Origin: Nocardioides solisilvae
GTDB lineage: Bacteria > Actinomycetota > Actinomycetes > Propionibacteriales > Nocardioidaceae
Length of the DNA stretch: 64,000 nucleotides
Assembly (NCBI RefSeq): GCF_003194625.1
Contig: NZ_QHKX01000001.1
Coordinates: 1,054,001-1,118,000, forward strand
Reading direction: 5' to 3'
Under the pieces are notes generated by a model, which saw nothing but the letters and a program-made list of their open reading frames with translations, ran no database searches and was not told the origin of the DNA. The translations under genes were made by a program, and so were the position numbers. Below are positions 35,629-47,241 of the stretch, piece after piece (position 1 is the stretch's first letter; the number at the start of each line of letters is the position of its first letter).

Positions 35629-37332
35629 ATGAAGAGCTCCCCCTCGACCGTCCCCGCCACGCCGTCCGCGACCCGGCGCTACGCGCGGCTGGCCAGGCTG
35701 GCCTACCGGCACGGGCGCTCGGACCTCCTCAAGGGGCTCGAGCTGGACGAGTTCAGCCTCGACGAGGAGCCGTTGGCCGACGGCACCGACGACGCCCGGG
35801 CCGAGGCGTTCGCCCGCGACCTGGAGGCGATGGGCCCGACCTACGTCAAGCTCGGCCAGCTGCTCTCCACCCGCTTCGACCTGCTCCCGCCGGCCTGGAC
35901 CCAGGCGCTGGCCCGGCTCCAGGACGACGTGACGCCGTTCGCCTTCGAGCAGGTGCGCGAGATCGTCGAGGGCGAGCTGGGCGGTCGGCTGGAGGACCTC
36001 TACGGCTCCTTCGACCCCGAGCCGCTGGCCGCTGCCTCGCTCGGCCAGGTGCACGCGGCGACCCTGCGCAACGGGCGCGACGTCGTGGTCAAGGTGCAGC
36101 GCCCCGAGGCGCGCGAGGTGATCCGCGGCGACATGGAGACCCTGACCAGCCTCGCCCACCTCGCCGACAAGCGGACCGAGCTCGGCCGCCGCTACGGCTT
36201 CGAGAAGCTGGTGACCGAGTTCCGCAAGACGCTGGCCGGCGAGCTCGACTACCGACGCGAGGCGCGCAACCTGGTCCGCTTCGGGGAGCTGACCAGCGGC
36301 TACGACCTGCTCCTGGTGCCGCAGCCCGTGCCGACCCACTCCTCGCGCCGGGTGCTCACGATGGACCGCGTCGAGGGGCGCAAGGTCACCGACCTCGGCC
36401 GCCTCGCGCAGGTCGAGCGCGACACGACGCCCGTCGTCGAGCAGCTCTTCGCCTGCTACCTCGAGCTGATGCTCTCCGAGGGCGTGCTGCACGCCGACCC
36501 GCACCCCGGCAACCTGCTGCTCACCGACGACGACCGGCTCGCGCTGCTCGACCTCGGGATGGTGAGCACCGTGCCGCCCAAGCTGCAGGAGAAGGTGGTG
36601 CGGCTCCTGCTCGCCATCACCGACGGCGACGGCGAGGAGGCGGCCACCGTGCTCGCCGAGATGGGCCACCAGCTCTCCGACTACGACGCCGGGGCCTTCC
36701 GCAACGAGGTCTCGCACCTGGTCTCCGAGGCGGTCAACGCCGGCCCCGAGCTGCAGGCCGGCTCGGTGCTGGTGGAGCTGAGCCGGGTCTCCGGTGCCCA
36801 CGGGCTGCGCCCGCCGGCCGAGATGTCGATGATCGGCAAGGCGCTGCTCAACCTCGACGCCTCGACCCTGCGGCTCGACCCCGACTTCTCGCCGGCCGCC
36901 GCCCTGCGCGACAACGTGAGCAGCATCCTGGCCAGCGGGATGAAGGTGACCCCGGGCGGGCTGATGGCCTCGGCGATCGAGGCCAAGGAGTTCACCAAGC
37001 TGCTGCCCAAGCGGGCCAACCGGATCATGGACAACCTCGCCGACGGGGAGTTCATGGTGCGCGTGGACGCGATCGACGAGGAGCGGCTGCACACCGTGCT
37101 CCAGCGGGTGGCCAACCGGCTCACCCTCGGGCTGGTGATCTCGGCGATGCTCGTCGGGGCGGCGCTGATGATGCGGGTCGACGAGGGGCCGCGGATCTTC
37201 GGCGTCCCCGGGGTGGCGCTGACCTTCTTCACCCTCGCCGTGCTCTCGGGCGTCGCGCTCACCGTCTGGATCGTCACCACCGACCGCAAGGTCGCCGCCC
37301 GTCCGCGCTCCCGGCCGGGGGACCGGGGATGA
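35629..37332 (+). CDS. ABC1/UbiB-family atypical kinase
   Basis: 567 residues. UbiB hallmarks: YVKLGQLLSTRFDLLP (KxGQ motif, about residue 74), LQDDVTPF, AAASLGQVHAATLRNGRDVVVKVQRP (Ala-rich nucleotide loop and catalytic Lys), VLHADPHPGNLLL (about 288-295), ALLDLGMVS. Two C-terminal transmembrane helices (about 500-560). The family supports isoprenoid-quinone or lipid metabolism through an ATPase/kinase activity. The stop overlaps the next start (ATGA). Confidence 0.87.
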   Translation: MKSSPSTVPATPSATRRYARLARLAYRHGRSDLLKGLELDEFSLDEEPLADGTDDARAEAFARDLEAMGPTYVKLGQLLSTRFDLLPPAWTQALARLQDDVTPFAFEQVREIVEGELGGRLEDLYGSFDPEPLAAASLGQVHAATLRNGRDVVVKVQRPEAREVIRGDMETLTSLAHLADKRTELGRRYGFEKLVTEFRKTLAGELDYRREARNLVRFGELTSGYDLLLVPQPVPTHSSRRVLTMDRVEGRKVTDLGRLAQVERDTTPVVEQLFACYLELMLSEGVLHADPHPGNLLLTDDDRLALLDLGMVSTVPPKLQEKVVRLLLAITDGDGEEAATVLAEMGHQLSDYDAGAFRNEVSHLVSEAVNAGPELQAGSVLVELSRVSGAHGLRPPAEMSMIGKALLNLDASTLRLDPDFSPAAALRDNVSSILASGMKVTPGGLMASAIEAKEFTKLLPKRANRIMDNLADGEFMVRVDAIDEERLHTVLQRVANRLTLGLVISAMLVGAALMMRVDEGPRIFGVPGVALTFFTLAVLSGVALTVWIVTTDRKVAARPRSRPGDRG

Positions 37333-37886
37333 GCGGGGACGGCCTGGTCCGGGTGCCGCGCCTGGCCACCACCTCGGCCACCATGTGGGTCTCGATGGTG
37401 TGCGGGGTCCTCGCCGTGCCGGGCGTGCTGGTGTGGGCCTGGCTCACCCAGGCGCGCAGCGACGCGGTCATCGGCACCGCCGGCTGCCTGCTGCTCGTGC
37501 TCGTCCTGGTGCCGCTCGTCGCGCGGGGCCACGCCCTCGACACCGCGCGCGGCGAGCTCGTGCGGATCCTGGCGTCCCGCCCCGTCCGGCGGGTCCCCTG
37601 GGCGGGTGCCGAGGTGGCGACCCTGCACAACGGGGGCGGCGCCGTGCAGCTGCGGGTGCGGCCACCGGGCCGCGCCGCGACGTACCTCCCGCTGGCCGCG
37701 GCCGACCTCGGCGGGGAGCGGTCGCAGGATCCGGGGTTCCTCCGCCTGCTGGCCGACGAGGTCGAGCGGTGGGGCGGGCACGAGGGCGTCGCCGCCGTGC
37801 TGCGGGCGCAGGCCGAACACGTGGCGGCCGGCGGCCCCGTGCTCGCCTCGCCGCTGGCCCGCCTGCACCTGCGGCACGCCGTCTGA
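37329..37886 (+). CDS. hypothetical membrane protein
   Basis: 185 residues. Two transmembrane helices (about 18-38 and 45-62) are followed by a PH-like cytoplasmic region (RVPWAGAEVATLHNGGGAVQLRVRPPG). Coupled to the UbiB-type gene by ATGA. No family assignment. Confidence 0.65.
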   Translation: MSGDGLVRVPRLATTSATMWVSMVCGVLAVPGVLVWAWLTQARSDAVIGTAGCLLLVLVLVPLVARGHALDTARGELVRILASRPVRRVPWAGAEVATLHNGGGAVQLRVRPPGRAATYLPLAAADLGGERSQDPGFLRLLADEVERWGGHEGVAAVLRAQAEHVAAGGPVLASPLARLHLRHAV

Positions 37887-37966
37887 GCGCGTACGACGTG
37901 GCCGGGATCACGTGGCGAGGACGGGAACAACCGGCGGTGTGCCATGCGTTGTCAGGTGTGAGCGAA

Positions 37967-37987
37967 GTTGAGTTGATCCGGCTCAAC
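37967..37987. promoter_or_regulatory. HAIR element (HspR operator) before dnaK
   Basis: GTTGAGT-N7-GCTCAAC, close to the HAIR consensus CTTGAGT-N7-ACTCAAG. It lies about 90 bp before the dnaK ATG, in the promoter area. The cognate repressor HspR is encoded at the end of the same operon. Confidence 0.8.
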
Positions 37988-38079
37988 TAGTTTGTCAGAC
38001 TCGCCGCAGGTGGCGCAGGATGGCTGCACCAGACTTCCCGGGGGACCCCGGAAGAACGCGACAACGGAGGTAACTCAAC

Positions 38080-39938
<1,859 letters not shown>

Positions 39939-39942
<4 letters not shown>

Positions 39943-40586
39943 CCCAGCCCCAGGACGAGACGCCCGCCCCCGAGGCCGGCGAGCAGCCCGAGGCGCAGGA
40001 CACCACCGCCGAGGCCCCCTCCTCCGAGGAGGGGGCCCCGGCCGGGGCCGAGGCCGACGCGCAGCTGGACTCCGACCTGGAGACGGCCACCGCCGACGCC
40101 GCCAGGGCGCAGGAGGACGTGGCCGCACTGACGGGCGACCTGCAGCGCCTGCAGGCGGAGTTCCTCAACTACAAGCGCCGCGTCGAGCGGGACCGGCAGC
40201 TGGTCGCCGAGAACGCGGCCTACAAGGCGCTCACGCCGGTCATCGAGGTGCTCGACGGCATCGACCGGGCCCGTGAGGCCGGGGAGGTCGAGGGGGGCTT
40301 CGCGATGGTGGCCGACCACCTGCAGCGCGCGGTCGCCCAGTCGGGCCTGGTCCGCTTCGGCGAGCCCGGCGACGTCTTCGACCCCAACCTGCACGAGGCG
40401 CTCAGCCACCTCGGGGAGGACGCGGACGTCACCGAGACGTCCGTCAAGGTCGTCGCCAAGGCGGGCTACAAGATGGGCGAGCGGGTGGTCCGCGCCGCGA
40501 TGGTGCTGACCGTCGACCCGCCGGCCGGCGGCGCGCCGGCCGCCGCCGAGCCGCCGGCCGACGGCGGCGCCGCGCCGGACGCCTGA
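39939..40586 (+). CDS. grpE: nucleotide exchange factor GrpE
   Basis: 215 residues. Acidic disordered N-terminus (about 1-55), coiled coil ([23 protein letters not shown]) and C-terminal beta domain ([44 protein letters not shown]). Releases ADP from DnaK. The tail after about 195 is Ala/Pro/Gly-rich. Overlaps dnaK by GTGA. Confidence 0.95.
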
Positions 40587-40632
40587 GCGTCCGGTCACCG
40601 ACAGGGAACGAGCACGGGAGGAGGGTGAGCAC

Positions 40633-41820
40633 GTGAGCAACGACGGCATGCGAGCCGACTGGGCGAGCAAGGACTTCTACAAGGTGCTGGGCGTCGGCAA
40701 GGACGCCGACCAGGCCGCGATCAAGAAGGCCTACCGCAAGCTCGCCCGGGAGAACCATCCCGACTCCAACCCCGGTGACCAGAAGAAGCACGACACCTTC
40801 AAGGCCGTCGCCGAGGCCTACGACGTCGTCGGGGACCCCGAGAAGCGCAAGAAGTACGACGAGATGCGCTCCCTCTACTCCTCCGGCGTGGGCTTCGGCG
40901 GCGGCGCCCCGGGCGGCGGCGGCTTCGGCGGCGGCTTCGACCTGAACGACCTGTTCGGCGACCGGGGCCGCGGCGGGGGCGGCGGGGGCGGCGGCTTCGG
41001 CGACGTCTTCTCCGACCTGTTCGGCGGCGGGGGCGGCGGCCGTACCCGCACCCAGAGCCGGGCCCGCAAGGGCCAGGACGTCGAGACCACCGCCACCATC
41101 GGCTTCACCGACGCCATCGACGGCGTCACGATCTCGCTGCGGCTCACCTCCGACGCCGCCTGCGCGACGTGCCAGGGGACCGGCGGCAAGCCCGGCACCA
41201 AGCCGCACGTCTGCCCCGAGTGCGAGGGCACCGGCTTCGTCGTCGCCGGCCAGGGCGGCGCGTTCTCGATGAACGAGCCCTGCCCCCGCTGCCGCGGGCG
41301 CCAGCTGGTCTACGACGAGGCGTGCCCGACCTGTCACGGCTCCGGCCGCGGCACGTCGTCCCGCTCGATCCAGGCCCGGATCCCGGCCGGTGTCAAGGAC
41401 GGCCAGAAGATCCGGCTCAAGGGCAAGGGCGCGCCCGGCGAGAACGGCGGACCCGCCGGCGACCTGCTGGTCACCGTCAAGGTCGGCAAGCACCGGGTCT
41501 TCGGCCGGTCGGGCGACAACCTCACCCTCGACGTCCCGGTCTCCTTCGACGAGGCGGTGCTCGGGGCCGAAATCAAGATCCCCACGCTCGGCGGCGCGCC
41601 CGTCACCCTCAAGATCCCGGCCGGCACCCCCAACGGGCGCACCTTCCGGGTCCGCGGCAAGGGCGTCACCCGCCGCGACGGCACGAAGGGCGACCTGCTG
41701 GCCACCGTCGAGGTGCACGTGCCCGCCACCGTGGACGCGGCCACCCGCGAGGCCGTCGAGGCCTACCGTGCGGCCACCGCCGGACGACCGTTGAGGACGA
41801 ACCTGTTCGAAGGAGCCTGA
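40633..41820 (+). CDS. dnaJ: co-chaperone DnaJ (Hsp40)
   Basis: 395 residues from GTG. J domain with HPD at 42-44; a Gly/Phe-rich stretch (about 78-135); a zinc region with four Cys pairs (CATCQGTG, CPECEGTG, CPRCRGRQ, CPTCHGSG); C-terminal substrate-binding domain. The third Cys motif lacks the usual GxG. Stimulates DnaK ATPase. Lies 46 bp after grpE. Confidence 0.95.
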   Translation: MSNDGMRADWASKDFYKVLGVGKDADQAAIKKAYRKLARENHPDSNPGDQKKHDTFKAVAEAYDVVGDPEKRKKYDEMRSLYSSGVGFGGGAPGGGGFGGGFDLNDLFGDRGRGGGGGGGGFGDVFSDLFGGGGGGRTRTQSRARKGQDVETTATIGFTDAIDGVTISLRLTSDAACATCQGTGGKPGTKPHVCPECEGTGFVVAGQGGAFSMNEPCPRCRGRQLVYDEACPTCHGSGRGTSSRSIQARIPAGVKDGQKIRLKGKGAPGENGGPAGDLLVTVKVGKHRVFGRSGDNLTLDVPVSFDEAVLGAEIKIPTLGGAPVTLKIPAGTPNGRTFRVRGKGVTRRDGTKGDLLATVEVHVPATVDAATREAVEAYRAATAGRPLRTNLFEGA

Positions 41821-41822
41821 GG

Positions 41823-42266
41823 ATGAGGGACGGTTTCGCGGCCCCGTCGCCCGAGGCGGCGGTCTACGTCATCTCGGTGGCGGCCGAGCTCACCGGCCTC
41901 CACCCCCAGACCCTGCGCACCTACGAGCGGATGGGCCTGATCACCCCCGTCCGCACCGGCGGCGGCGGACGCCGCTACTCCCACCGCGACGTCGAGCTGC
42001 TGCGCCGCATCGCCGACCTCACCGGCTCCGGCATCGGCCTCGAGGGGGTCCGCCGGATCCTCCAGCTCGACTCCCAGGTCGACGCCCTGCGCGCCCGCAA
42101 CGAGGAGCTGCAGGCCGAGCTGGCCGCCACCCGCGAGGCGCTGCGCCGCGCCACCGGCCGCCGGGCCCCCGAGGCGTCGTTCACCCGCGCCGTCGACCGG
42201 CTCCCCGTGCTCCGCCAGCCCGAGCCGCCCTCCGCCCTCGTCGTCTGGCGCCGCTCCCCCCGCTGA
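41823..42266 (+). CDS. hspR: heat-shock repressor HspR (MerR family)
   Basis: 147 residues. MerR winged helix: YVISVAAELTGLHPQTLRTYERMGLITPVRT, RRYSHRDVELLRRIADLT; then a coiled coil (ARNEELQAELAATREALRR). The C-terminal Arg-rich segment (VVWRRSPR) is typical of HspR. It represses its own operon at HAIR sites; the two HAIR sites in this window are likely targets. Starts 2 bp after dnaJ. Confidence 0.92.
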   Translation: MRDGFAAPSPEAAVYVISVAAELTGLHPQTLRTYERMGLITPVRTGGGGRRYSHRDVELLRRIADLTGSGIGLEGVRRILQLDSQVDALRARNEELQAELAATREALRRATGRRAPEASFTRAVDRLPVLRQPEPPSALVVWRRSPR

Positions 42267-42286
42267 GGTGCCCCCGCCCCCGTGGT

Positions 42287-42302
42287 CCCCGCCTGAGCGG
42301 GG
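42287..42302 (+). terminator. hairpin after hspR
   Basis: CCCCGC-CTGA-GCGGGG: perfect 6-bp stem, tetraloop, about 20 bp after the hspR stop and between convergent genes. No U-tract. Confidence 0.5.
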
Positions 42303-42376
42303 ATTCGCGAGCTTCGGGGGGCTTGCAAGGGGCGCCAACCAGCAGGAAGCCGCGCCAAGGTCGGACCGGCCGGGCC

Positions 42377-42625
42377 TCAGTCCTGCTTCCGGCGGATCCT
42401 GACCGGCCCCCGGGCCGTGGCGACGTCCACCACCTCGCCGCCCTGGGTGACCTCGACCTCGCCCCGTTCGACGAGGCGCCCGGCCGCCTCGCGGACCGGC
42501 CCCATCAGCTCGCGCCACCCCTCGGCCGGGCCGACGTCCCGGGCCACCTCGGAGGGGCAGATCGTCGCCCCGGGGGCGCGCTGGGCGAGCAGCCGCAGGA
42601 CGGCGGCCTCGAGGTCGTCGGTCAC
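42377..42625 (-). CDS. DUF3253-like winged-helix protein
   Basis: 82 residues from a GTG with GGAG 6 nt upstream; an ATG 11 codons earlier is possible. Sequence VLRLLAQRAPGATICPSEVARDVGPAEGWRELMGPVREAAGRLVERGEVEVTQGG fits DUF3253, a small winged-helix-like family. Function unknown; possibly a DNA-binding or adaptor protein. Confidence 0.75.
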   Translation of the reverse strand: MTDDLEAAVLRLLAQRAPGATICPSEVARDVGPAEGWRELMGPVREAAGRLVERGEVEVTQGGEVVDVATARGPVRIRRKQD

Positions 42626-42695
42626 GGGGGCTCCGTGCCCGCCGGTCGGGCGGCGCATGCCCGCGCGGGGTGCCGCCGCTGTCGGCGGTGCCGCG

Positions 42696-42722
42696 TAGGG
42701 TCGCCCCGTGATGAGCCGATGA
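42696..42722 (+). promoter_or_regulatory. leaderless promoter and five-codon upstream ORF
   Basis: TAGGGT (42696-42701) is a -10-like hexamer; transcription would begin near 42708. There GTG-ATG-AGC-CGA-TGA forms a mini-ORF whose stop overlaps the ATG of the next gene (ATGA at 42719-42722). Confidence 0.4.
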
Positions 42723-43003
42723 GCAAGATGGACAACCTGCGGGCGATGCGCGAGGCGCGCTACGAGCAGGCGATGAAGCGGGCCGGCAGCGCGCCGGCGC
42801 GGAGCGCGGCCCGCCCGCCCGTGGCGCCGGTCGCCCCGGCCGGGGCCGCGGCCAGGCCCGCGCCCAAGGCCAGGGCGAAGAGGGCGGCCGAGCCCGCCGC
42901 GGCCGAGGCGTCCACCGAGGAGCTCTGCGGCCACCGCAACATGAGCGGCCGGACGTGCACTCGGGAGAAGGGGCACGCGGCGAAGTCCCACCGCTACTCC
43001 TGA
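42719..43003 (+). CDS. small protein with Cys/His motif
   Basis: 94 residues. Short charged N-terminus (MSKMDNLRAMREARYEQAMKRAG), an Ala/Pro/Lys-rich disordered middle, and a C-terminal ELCGHRNMSGRTCTREKGH...KSH segment that could bind zinc (Cys-His-Cys-His). Seen in related actinomycetes as an uncharacterised protein (from memory). Its end overlaps the next gene's end by 10 bp, tail to tail. Confidence 0.65.
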   Translation: MSKMDNLRAMREARYEQAMKRAGSAPARSAARPPVAPVAPAGAAARPAPKARAKRAAEPAAAEASTEELCGHRNMSGRTCTREKGHAAKSHRYS

Positions 43004-43830
43004 GCAGCGCCCCGCCGTCCAGCAGCGCCCCCGCCGCGGTCGCCAGCCGGCCAGTGCCCGGGCGCCGGCATCCCGGCGGGCAGGCGCGTGCCGCCGTCCC
43101 CGCGCATCGCGGCGACCTGCGGCCGGGTGAGGAACAGGGCCCGCGACAGGTCGGAGCCGCGGACGTCGGCGTCCCGGACGTCGGCGCCCAGCAGGTCGGC
43201 GTCGTCCAGGTCGACGCCGCGCAGGTCCGCCGCGATCAGGGTCGACCCGTGCAGGTCCGCGCCGCGCAGGTCGTCGCGGCGCAGGTCGCGGCCGGCGAGG
43301 TCGGCCCGCGCGTACGACGGCCGTCCGTCGCCGCGCACCCGGGACGAGGCCGCGCGCAGCGCCGCCGAGACCCGCGGCATCAGGTCGTCGAGGTCGAGGG
43401 CGAGCAGCTCGTCGGGGATGCCGCCGGCCCGCTCGGTGACCTCGCCGAGCAGCGTGGCGGCGTCGCGCGGCGCCGGGTCGCGGCGTACCGCCTCGTCGAG
43501 GTGCGCCGCGGCCTCGTGCAGCAGCCGGAGCACCGAGAGCACCGCACCCATCTCGGCGCGGTTGGCTCCGGGGTCGCGCCAGGAGCGCCCGGCGTAGGTG
43601 TGCTCGGTGAGGTGCTGCCCGGCGCCGAAGCAGTCGAAGACGGTGCAGCCGGGCCAGCCGCTCGCGCGCAGCACGGAGTGGATCCCGCAGCGGTCGTCGG
43701 CCGCGAGGTGGTGGCACGGGTCGCCGCCGGCCTTGTCGGTGCCGAAGCCGGAGTCGGCGCGGAAGGGCAGCAGGACGCAGCAGAGACCGGTGCAGCGGCC
43801 GCAGTCGGCGACGAGCTCGAGCGGCTTCAC
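42994..43830 (-). CDS. pentapeptide-repeat protein with YkgJ-like Cys domain
   Basis: 278 residues. N-terminal about 75 residues carry clustered cysteines (DCGRCTGLCC, CHHLAADDRCGIHS, GWPGCTVFDCFG), as in the zinc/iron-chelating UPF0153/YkgJ family. Residues about 170-235 are pentapeptide repeats (ADLAGRDLRRDDLRGADLHGSTLIAADLRGVDL), forming a right-handed quadrilateral beta-helix. Function unknown; some pentapeptide proteins mimic DNA. Confidence 0.8.
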   Translation of the reverse strand: MKPLELVADCGRCTGLCCVLLPFRADSGFGTDKAGGDPCHHLAADDRCGIHSVLRASGWPGCTVFDCFGAGQHLTEHTYAGRSWRDPGANRAEMGAVLSVLRLLHEAAAHLDEAVRRDPAPRDAATLLGEVTERAGGIPDELLALDLDDLMPRVSAALRAASSRVRGDGRPSYARADLAGRDLRRDDLRGADLHGSTLIAADLRGVDLDDADLLGADVRDADVRGSDLSRALFLTRPQVAAMRGDGGTRLPAGMPAPGHWPAGDRGGGAAGRRGAAQE

Positions 43831-43851
43831 CCGGTCACGGTACGCCGGGGC

Positions 43852-44394
43852 TCAGCGCCCGACGCGGACCCCCGTGTCGCGGTGCTCGAAGTCGCGCCCC
43901 AGCGGGTAGGGGCGGATCGGCCGGACGGCGCCGGCCTCGTAGACGCGCTGCAGGTGCTCGGTGATCGTCTTGGCGGAGACGCCCTTGACGATGTAGCCCC
44001 AGGCGCCCTCCTTGAGGGCGGCCTCGGTCATGTAGGTGGCGCTGATGGCCGAGCAGACGACGACGCGGGTCAGCGGGGAGTCCTCGGCGATCAGCGGGAT
44101 GATCTCCAGGCCGCCGATCTCGGGCATGTGGAGGTCGAGCAGGACGATGTCGGGCTTCTCGCTGGCGATCATCGTCATCGCGGTCTCGGCGTCACCGGCG
44201 TCGCCCGCGACCTCGAAGCCCGAGGAGTCGAGGGCGATCCGGAGGACGAAGCGCACCTCCTCGTCGTCGTCGACGATGACGACGCGAATCGGCCCGCGGT
44301 CGTCCTCCGGGGCGGGAACCGGCTCGGGCGCCACCTCCACGGCAGGCGTCGGCTCCGGCGCCGGAGCGCCGGAACTGCCTCGGAACAGCTTCAC
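43852..44394 (-). CDS. single-domain response regulator with Pro-rich head
   Basis: 180 residues from a GTG (MKLFRGSSG) with GGAGG 5 nt upstream. The first about 45 residues are Pro/Ala/Glu-rich and disordered; then one receiver domain: VVIVDDDEEVRFVL (acidic pocket), VLLDLHMPE (phospho-Asp), VVCSAIS, VKG (Lys). No DNA-binding output domain. It may act by protein-protein contact. Divergent from clpB with a 206-bp shared upstream region. Confidence 0.8.
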   Translation of the reverse strand: MKLFRGSSGAPAPEPTPAVEVAPEPVPAPEDDRGPIRVVIVDDDEEVRFVLRIALDSSGFEVAGDAGDAETAMTMIASEKPDIVLLDLHMPEIGGLEIIPLIAEDSPLTRVVVCSAISATYMTEAALKEGAWGYIVKGVSAKTITEHLQRVYEAGAVRPIRPYPLGRDFEHRDTGVRVGR

Positions 44395-44518
44395 CAAATC
44401 CTCCACGGGTCGTCTCGGCCGGGCCAATCGTGCCACGGGGCGGGTGCGGGCGCGGGAGGAATGCCCAAAACGTCGACCGCGTGGCGCACGCCACACGCCA
44501 CGCAGGGGAATCCCCAGA

Positions 44519-44539
44519 GTTGAGTGGAACAGACTCAAC
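44519..44539. promoter_or_regulatory. HAIR element (HspR operator) before clpB
   Basis: GTTGAGT-N7-ACTCAAC, a clean inverted repeat matching the HAIR consensus, about 60 bp before the clpB GTG. It closely resembles the dnaK site, so HspR probably controls both. Confidence 0.85.
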
Positions 44540-44600
44540 TTATGGCGCGTTGAGACAGTGTCGCTGCACACTCGAGACAAGGGAAGCAGGAGGGCCAGTT

Positions 44601-47216
44601 GTGAGCCAGTTCGGTGCCGACAAGTTCACCACCCGCAGCCGGGAGGCCATCGAGGCCGCCCAGCTCGCCGCCACGACCGGCGGCAACAGCCAGACCGAAC
44701 CGGTCCACCTCCTCGTCGCGCTGCTGCGCCAGGAGGACGGGATCGCCCGCACCTTCCTGACGAAGGCCGGGGTCGACGCCGGCGCCGCGCTGCAGCGGGC
44801 GCAGGAGGCCCAGGCCGCCCTGCCGAGCGCCACCGGCTCGACCGTCCAGCAGCCGGCCGCCTCCGCGGCGCTCACCCGGGTGCTCGCCTCCGCCATCGAC
44901 CTCGCCGGCTCCCTCAAGGACGACTACGTCGCCACCGAGCACCTCCTCATCGCGCTGGCGACCGTCGAGTCGTCGGCGCAGAAGGTGCTCCGCGACCTGC
45001 GGCTCACCGCCGACGGGCTGCGCGAGCAGGTCACCGCGGTCCGCGGCAACCGCCGGGTGACCAGCCAGGACGCGGAGTCGACGTACGAGGCGCTCGAGAA
45101 GTACTCCGTGGACCTCACCGCCGCGGCCGAGGAGGGCCGGCTCGACCCGGTGATCGGGCGCGACGCCGAGATCCGCCGCGTCGTGCAGGTGCTGAGCCGC
45201 CGCACCAAGAACAACCCCGTGCTCATCGGCGAGCCCGGCGTCGGCAAGACCGCCGTCGTCGAGGGGCTCGCCCAGCGCGTCGTCGCCGGCGACGTGCCCG
45301 ACTCCCTCAAGGGCCGCCGGGTGCTGAGCCTCGACCTCGCCGCCATGGTCGCCGGGGCGAAGTACCGCGGCGAGTTCGAGGAGCGGCTCAAGTCGGTGCT
45401 GGAGGAGATCAAGGACGCCGGCGGCCAGGTGATCACCTTCATCGACGAGCTGCACACCGTGGTCGGTGCGGGCGCCGGCGGCGACTCCGCGATGGACGCC
45501 GGCAACATGCTCAAGCCGATGCTGGCCCGCGGCGAGCTGCACATGATCGGGGCCACCACGCTCGACGAGTACCGCGAGCGGATCGAGAAGGACCCCGCCC
45601 TGGAGCGCCGCTTCCAGCAGGTCTTCGTCGGCGAGCCCAGCGTCGAGGACACGATCCAGATCCTGCGCGGCATCCAGGAGAAGTACGAGGCGCACCACGG
45701 GGTGCGGATCACCGACGCCGCGCTGGTCGCGGCCGCCACGCTGTCGGACCGCTACATCACCGGACGGCAGCTGCCCGACAAGGCGATCGACCTCGTCGAC
45801 GAGGCGGCCTCGCGGCTGCGGATGGAGATCGAGTCCTCCCCGGAGGAGATCGACCAGCTCCGCCGCCAGGTCGACCGGCTCAAGATGGAGCAGTTCGCCC
45901 TCGAGAAGGAGAGCGACGAGGCCTCGGTCGAGCGGCTCGCCGCCCTGCGCCAGGACCTCGCCGACAAGGAGGAGGAGCTGCGCGGGCTGGAGTCGCGGTG
46001 GAGCCGCGAGCGGGAGATGCTCGAGGGGGAGGGCGAGCTGCGCAAGCGGGTCGACGCGCTCTCCACCGAGCAGCGCCAGCTCGAGAGCGGTCTGCAGGCC
46101 GGCATCTCCGAGGACGAGCGGGTGCCGATGCTCAAGCGGCTCTCCGAGATCGGCACCGAGAAGATCGAGCTGATGCGCCGGATCGAGCAGACCGAGCGCG
46201 CCGAGGCCCAGGAGTTCGAGCCGCTGGTCGGCGAGGAGGTCGGCGCCGAGCAGGTCGCCGAGGTCGTCGAGGCCTGGACCGGCATCCCCACCGGCCGGAT
46301 GCTCCAGGGCGAGACCGCCAAGCTGCTGGAGATGGAGGCCGAGATCGGCCGCCGGCTGATCGGCCAGCGCGAGGCGGTGCAGGCGGTGAGCGACGCCGTA
46401 CGCCGCTCGCGCGCCGGCATCGCCGACCCGAACCGGCCGACCGGCTCCTTCCTCTTCCTCGGGCCCACCGGCACCGGCAAGACCGAGCTGGCCAAGTCGC
46501 TGGCCGACTTCCTCTTCGACGACGAGCGGGCGATCGTCCGGATCGACATGAGCGAGTACTCCGAGAAGCACTCGGTCGCCCGCCTGGTCGGCGCGCCTCC
46601 CGGGTACGTCGGCTACGACGAGGGCGGACAGCTCACCGAGGCGGTGCGGCGCCGTCCCTACTCGGTGGTGCTGCTCGACGAGGTGGAGAAGGCGCACCCC
46701 GAGGTCTTCGACATCCTGCTCCAGGTCCTCGACGACGGGCGGCTGACCGACGGGCAGGGGCGCACGGTCGACTTCCGCAACACGCTGCTGATCCTCACCT
46801 CCAACCTCGGCTCGACCTTCCTGGTCGACCCGCTGCTGGACCCGGAGAAGAAGCGCGAGTCGGTGATGGCGGTGGTCCGCTCCAGCTTCAAGCCCGAGTT
46901 CCTCAACCGGCTCGACGAGGTCGTGATGTTCGAGGCCCTCACGAAGGAGGAGCTGACCCGCATCGTCGACATCCAGCTCGGCCTGCTGACCAAGCGGCTC
47001 GCGGCGCGCCGGGTGACGATCGAGGTCAGCGACGCGGCCCGGCAGTGGCTCGCCGACACCGGCTACGACCCGGCGTACGGCGCCCGCCCGCTGCGCCGCC
47101 TCATCCAGACCTCGATCGGCGACCCGCTCGCCCGGCTGCTGATCGGCGGCCAGGTCACCGACGGAGCGACGGTGCGGGTCGACGTGGGCGAGGGCGGGCT
47201 GGTGCTGCAGCCGTGA
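44601..47216 (+). CDS. clpB: ATP-dependent disaggregase ClpB
   Basis: 871 residues, standard ClpB length. N-domain ([19 protein letters not shown]), AAA1 Walker [14 protein letters not shown], a long coiled-coil middle domain (about 400-530, ClpB-specific: [16 protein letters not shown]), AAA2 Walker [14 protein letters not shown], sensor and C-domain. Solubilises aggregated proteins with DnaK. GTG is preceded by AGGAGGG. Confidence 0.97.
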   Translation: MSQFGADKFTTRSREAIEAAQLAATTGGNSQTEPVHLLVALLRQEDGIARTFLTKAGVDAGAALQRAQEAQAALPSATGSTVQQPAASAALTRVLASAIDLAGSLKDDYVATEHLLIALATVESSAQKVLRDLRLTADGLREQVTAVRGNRRVTSQDAESTYEALEKYSVDLTAAAEEGRLDPVIGRDAEIRRVVQVLSRRTKNNPVLIGEPGVGKTAVVEGLAQRVVAGDVPDSLKGRRVLSLDLAAMVAGAKYRGEFEERLKSVLEEIKDAGGQVITFIDELHTVVGAGAGGDSAMDAGNMLKPMLARGELHMIGATTLDEYRERIEKDPALERRFQQVFVGEPSVEDTIQILRGIQEKYEAHHGVRITDAALVAAATLSDRYITGRQLPDKAIDLVDEAASRLRMEIESSPEEIDQLRRQVDRLKMEQFALEKESDEASVERLAALRQDLADKEEELRGLESRWSREREMLEGEGELRKRVDALSTEQRQLESGLQAGISEDERVPMLKRLSEIGTEKIELMRRIEQTERAEAQEFEPLVGEEVGAEQVAEVVEAWTGIPTGRMLQGETAKLLEMEAEIGRRLIGQREAVQAVSDAVRRSRAGIADPNRPTGSFLFLGPTGTGKTELAKSLADFLFDDERAIVRIDMSEYSEKHSVARLVGAPPGYVGYDEGGQLTEAVRRRPYSVVLLDEVEKAHPEVFDILLQVLDDGRLTDGQGRTVDFRNTLLILTSNLGSTFLVDPLLDPEKKRESVMAVVRSSFKPEFLNRLDEVVMFEALTKEELTRIVDIQLGLLTKRLAARRVTIEVSDAARQWLADTGYDPAYGARPLRRLIQTSIGDPLARLLIGGQVTDGATVRVDVGEGGLVLQP

Positions 47217-47241
47217 GGGCGGGCTGGGGCCTCGTGGGACC

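Noticed and set aside
43852..44580. Longer start for the receiver protein (ATG 44580)
   Set aside because: It would run across the HAIR site and clpB promoter; GTG 44394 has GGAGG at 5 nt.
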